A stretch of DNA of 64,000 nucleotides. Source: Acetanaerobacterium elongatum. Its GTDB lineage: Bacteria > Bacillota > Clostridia > Oscillospirales > Ruminococcaceae. Every line of letters begins with the position of its first letter. The first letter of the stretch is position 1. A program made the translations under genes and the position numbers. Where the stretch lies: NCBI RefSeq assembly GCF_900103835.1, contig NZ_FNID01000014.1, positions 17,346 to 81,345 of the forward strand, written 5' to 3'. Under the pieces are notes generated by a model. The model saw only the letters and a program-made list of their open reading frames with translations. It made no database searches and was not told the DNA's origin. Positions 63,609-64,000 of this stretch are shown piece by piece.

Positions 63609-63726
63609 GAACTGCATCCCGTCAAGAGGACAGCGAAAAAACATAAAATTTTCCCGACCAGTGGTGTGAACTGCATCCCGTCAAGAGGACAGCGAAAAAA
63701 CATAAAATTTTCCCGACCAGTGGTGA
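63609..63726. repeat. Two 59-bp tandem copies of the IS terminus
   Basis: Copies at 63609-63667 and 63668-63726 differ only at the last base. Each begins GAACTGCATCCCGTC and ends CCCGACCAGTGGTG. Confidence 0.95.
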
Positions 63727-63748
63727 ACAAAACCACTGGTCGCTTTTT
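63714..63748 (+). terminator. Terminator-like hairpin at the IS end
   Basis: 10-bp stem CGACCAGTGG/CCACTGGTCG, 9-nt loop, then CTTTTTAT on the plus strand. It would stop transcription from the CNNM gene entering the IS. Confidence 0.75.
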
Positions 63749-64000
63749 ATGCAGCGAAGTAGAGATTAAATTTCTCTAACGGTGTCAGAACACCCAAGTT
63801 GCGTTGCACACGCCGGGTGTTGTAATAGCTGATGTAACTCTCAATCATCTGAATAAGTTTCTGCTTGCTGGTGAATCTCCGACCGTAATAGCGTTCGCGT
63901 TTCAAAATGCCCCAGAATCCTTCCATAGGACCGTTGTCGATGCAATGTGCCACACGGGACATGCTTTGCGTCATACCAGCTTTTTCGAGTTTGTTGTGAA
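63747..64000 (-). CDS. IS3-family transposase OrfB, C-terminal fragment (partial at window edge)
   Basis: The last 84 codons of an integrase-core (rve) transposase, open to the window edge. HCIDNGPMEGFWGILKRERYY contains the catalytic Glu region, and FTSKQKLIQMIESYISYYNTRR...LGVLTPLEKF is the typical IS3/IS150 C-terminal signature. The rest, with the two Asp residues and OrfA, is beyond the window. No stop or frameshift is seen in the visible part. Confidence 0.9.
   Translation of the reverse strand, partial: HNKLEKAGMTQSMSRVAHCIDNGPMEGFWGILKRERYYGRRFTSKQKLIQMIESYISYYNTRRVQRNLGVLTPLEKFNLYFAA

Larger units (their letters stand above)
63609..64000 (-). mobile_element. IS3-family insertion sequence, 3' part cut by the window edge
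   Basis: It contains the C-terminal part of an IS3-type transposase, with a terminal repeat TGAACTGCATCCC...GGACAG about 80 nt beyond its stop. The terminus is present twice in tandem. The other end and any target duplication lie outside the window. Confidence 0.8.

Noticed and set aside
63515..63736. Minus-strand open frame across the tandem IS terminus
   Set aside because: It translates the duplicated 59-bp repeat and the end of the CNNM gene in reverse; a repeat artefact, not a gene.

Overview
The window looks like a chromosomal segment of an anaerobic Gram-positive bacterium of the class Clostridia, most likely in or near the Oscillospiraceae/Ruminococcaceae. The evidence is a HrcA-type CIRCE operator in front of groES-groEL, a sortase-type IPETG surface protein, a class B PBP, lipoproteins, VanW and Dlt-like genes, a long single-chain pyruvate:ferredoxin oxidoreductase, a GlgC/GlgD pair, and a V-type ATPase in place of any visible F-type. 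This placement is inferred from gene content and style, not from a marker gene. No rRNA, tRNA or CRISPR array was seen.

Layout. 0-2.7 kb (+): an HD-GYP c-di-GMP phosphodiesterase, an orphan ParA/MinD-type ATPase and a Pro-rich protein ending in a ComFB-like domain. 2.8-5.9 kb (-): a cell-wall surface protein with its own promoter, then a penicillin-binding protein. 5.9-14.9 kb (-): a purine operon read purE-purC-purF-purM-purN-GNAT-purO-AICARFT-purD, preceded by a separately promoted and terminated RNA that resembles 6S RNA. The last two steps to IMP are carried by separate proteins. 15-20 kb (-): an SPFH/NfeD pair, groES-groEL and a diacylglycerol-kinase-like gene, then a GtrA-like gene (+). 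20.8-23.2 kb (-): a polar amino-acid ABC transporter. 23.4-26 kb (-): vanW-dltA-dltC without dltB or dltD. 26.2-31.7 kb: a NarL-type two-component system with a VOC protein (-), divergent from a three-gene ABC-2 exporter (+), with a palindromic site between them. 31.8-38.2 kb (-): glgB-glgC-glgD-glgA glycogen synthesis. 38.6-45.4 kb (-): glmU-pth-mfd and a PrsA-like lipoprotein. 45.8-57 kb (+): a nine-gene V-type ATPase operon followed by a cation:proton antiporter. 57.1-61.7 kb (-): a two-TM hypothetical protein and the PFOR. 62.2-63.6 kb (+): a CNNM/CorC transporter-like protein. 63.6-64 kb: the end of an IS3-family element with a tandemly duplicated terminus, cut by the window edge.

The less ordinary material lies in the spacers and in a few protein architectures. 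A 94-nt leader with two hairpins occurs both before the parA-like gene and before glgD, 33 kb apart; in both copies the Shine-Dalgarno lies inside the second hairpin, and the differences fall in loops or as compensating pairs. A second conserved spacer module occurs before glnQ and before ntpB. NtpI carries a third copy of its FGRLP lobe inserted in the membrane half. GlgA has a 90-residue Lys/Ala/Pro tail. Structured leaders of unknown identity precede glgB, the PrsA-like gene and the CNNM gene. Together the genes describe a fermentative, glycogen-storing cell that couples ATP to ion gradients through a V-ATPase and antiporter, and that seems to tune operons internally with hairpins placed between genes.
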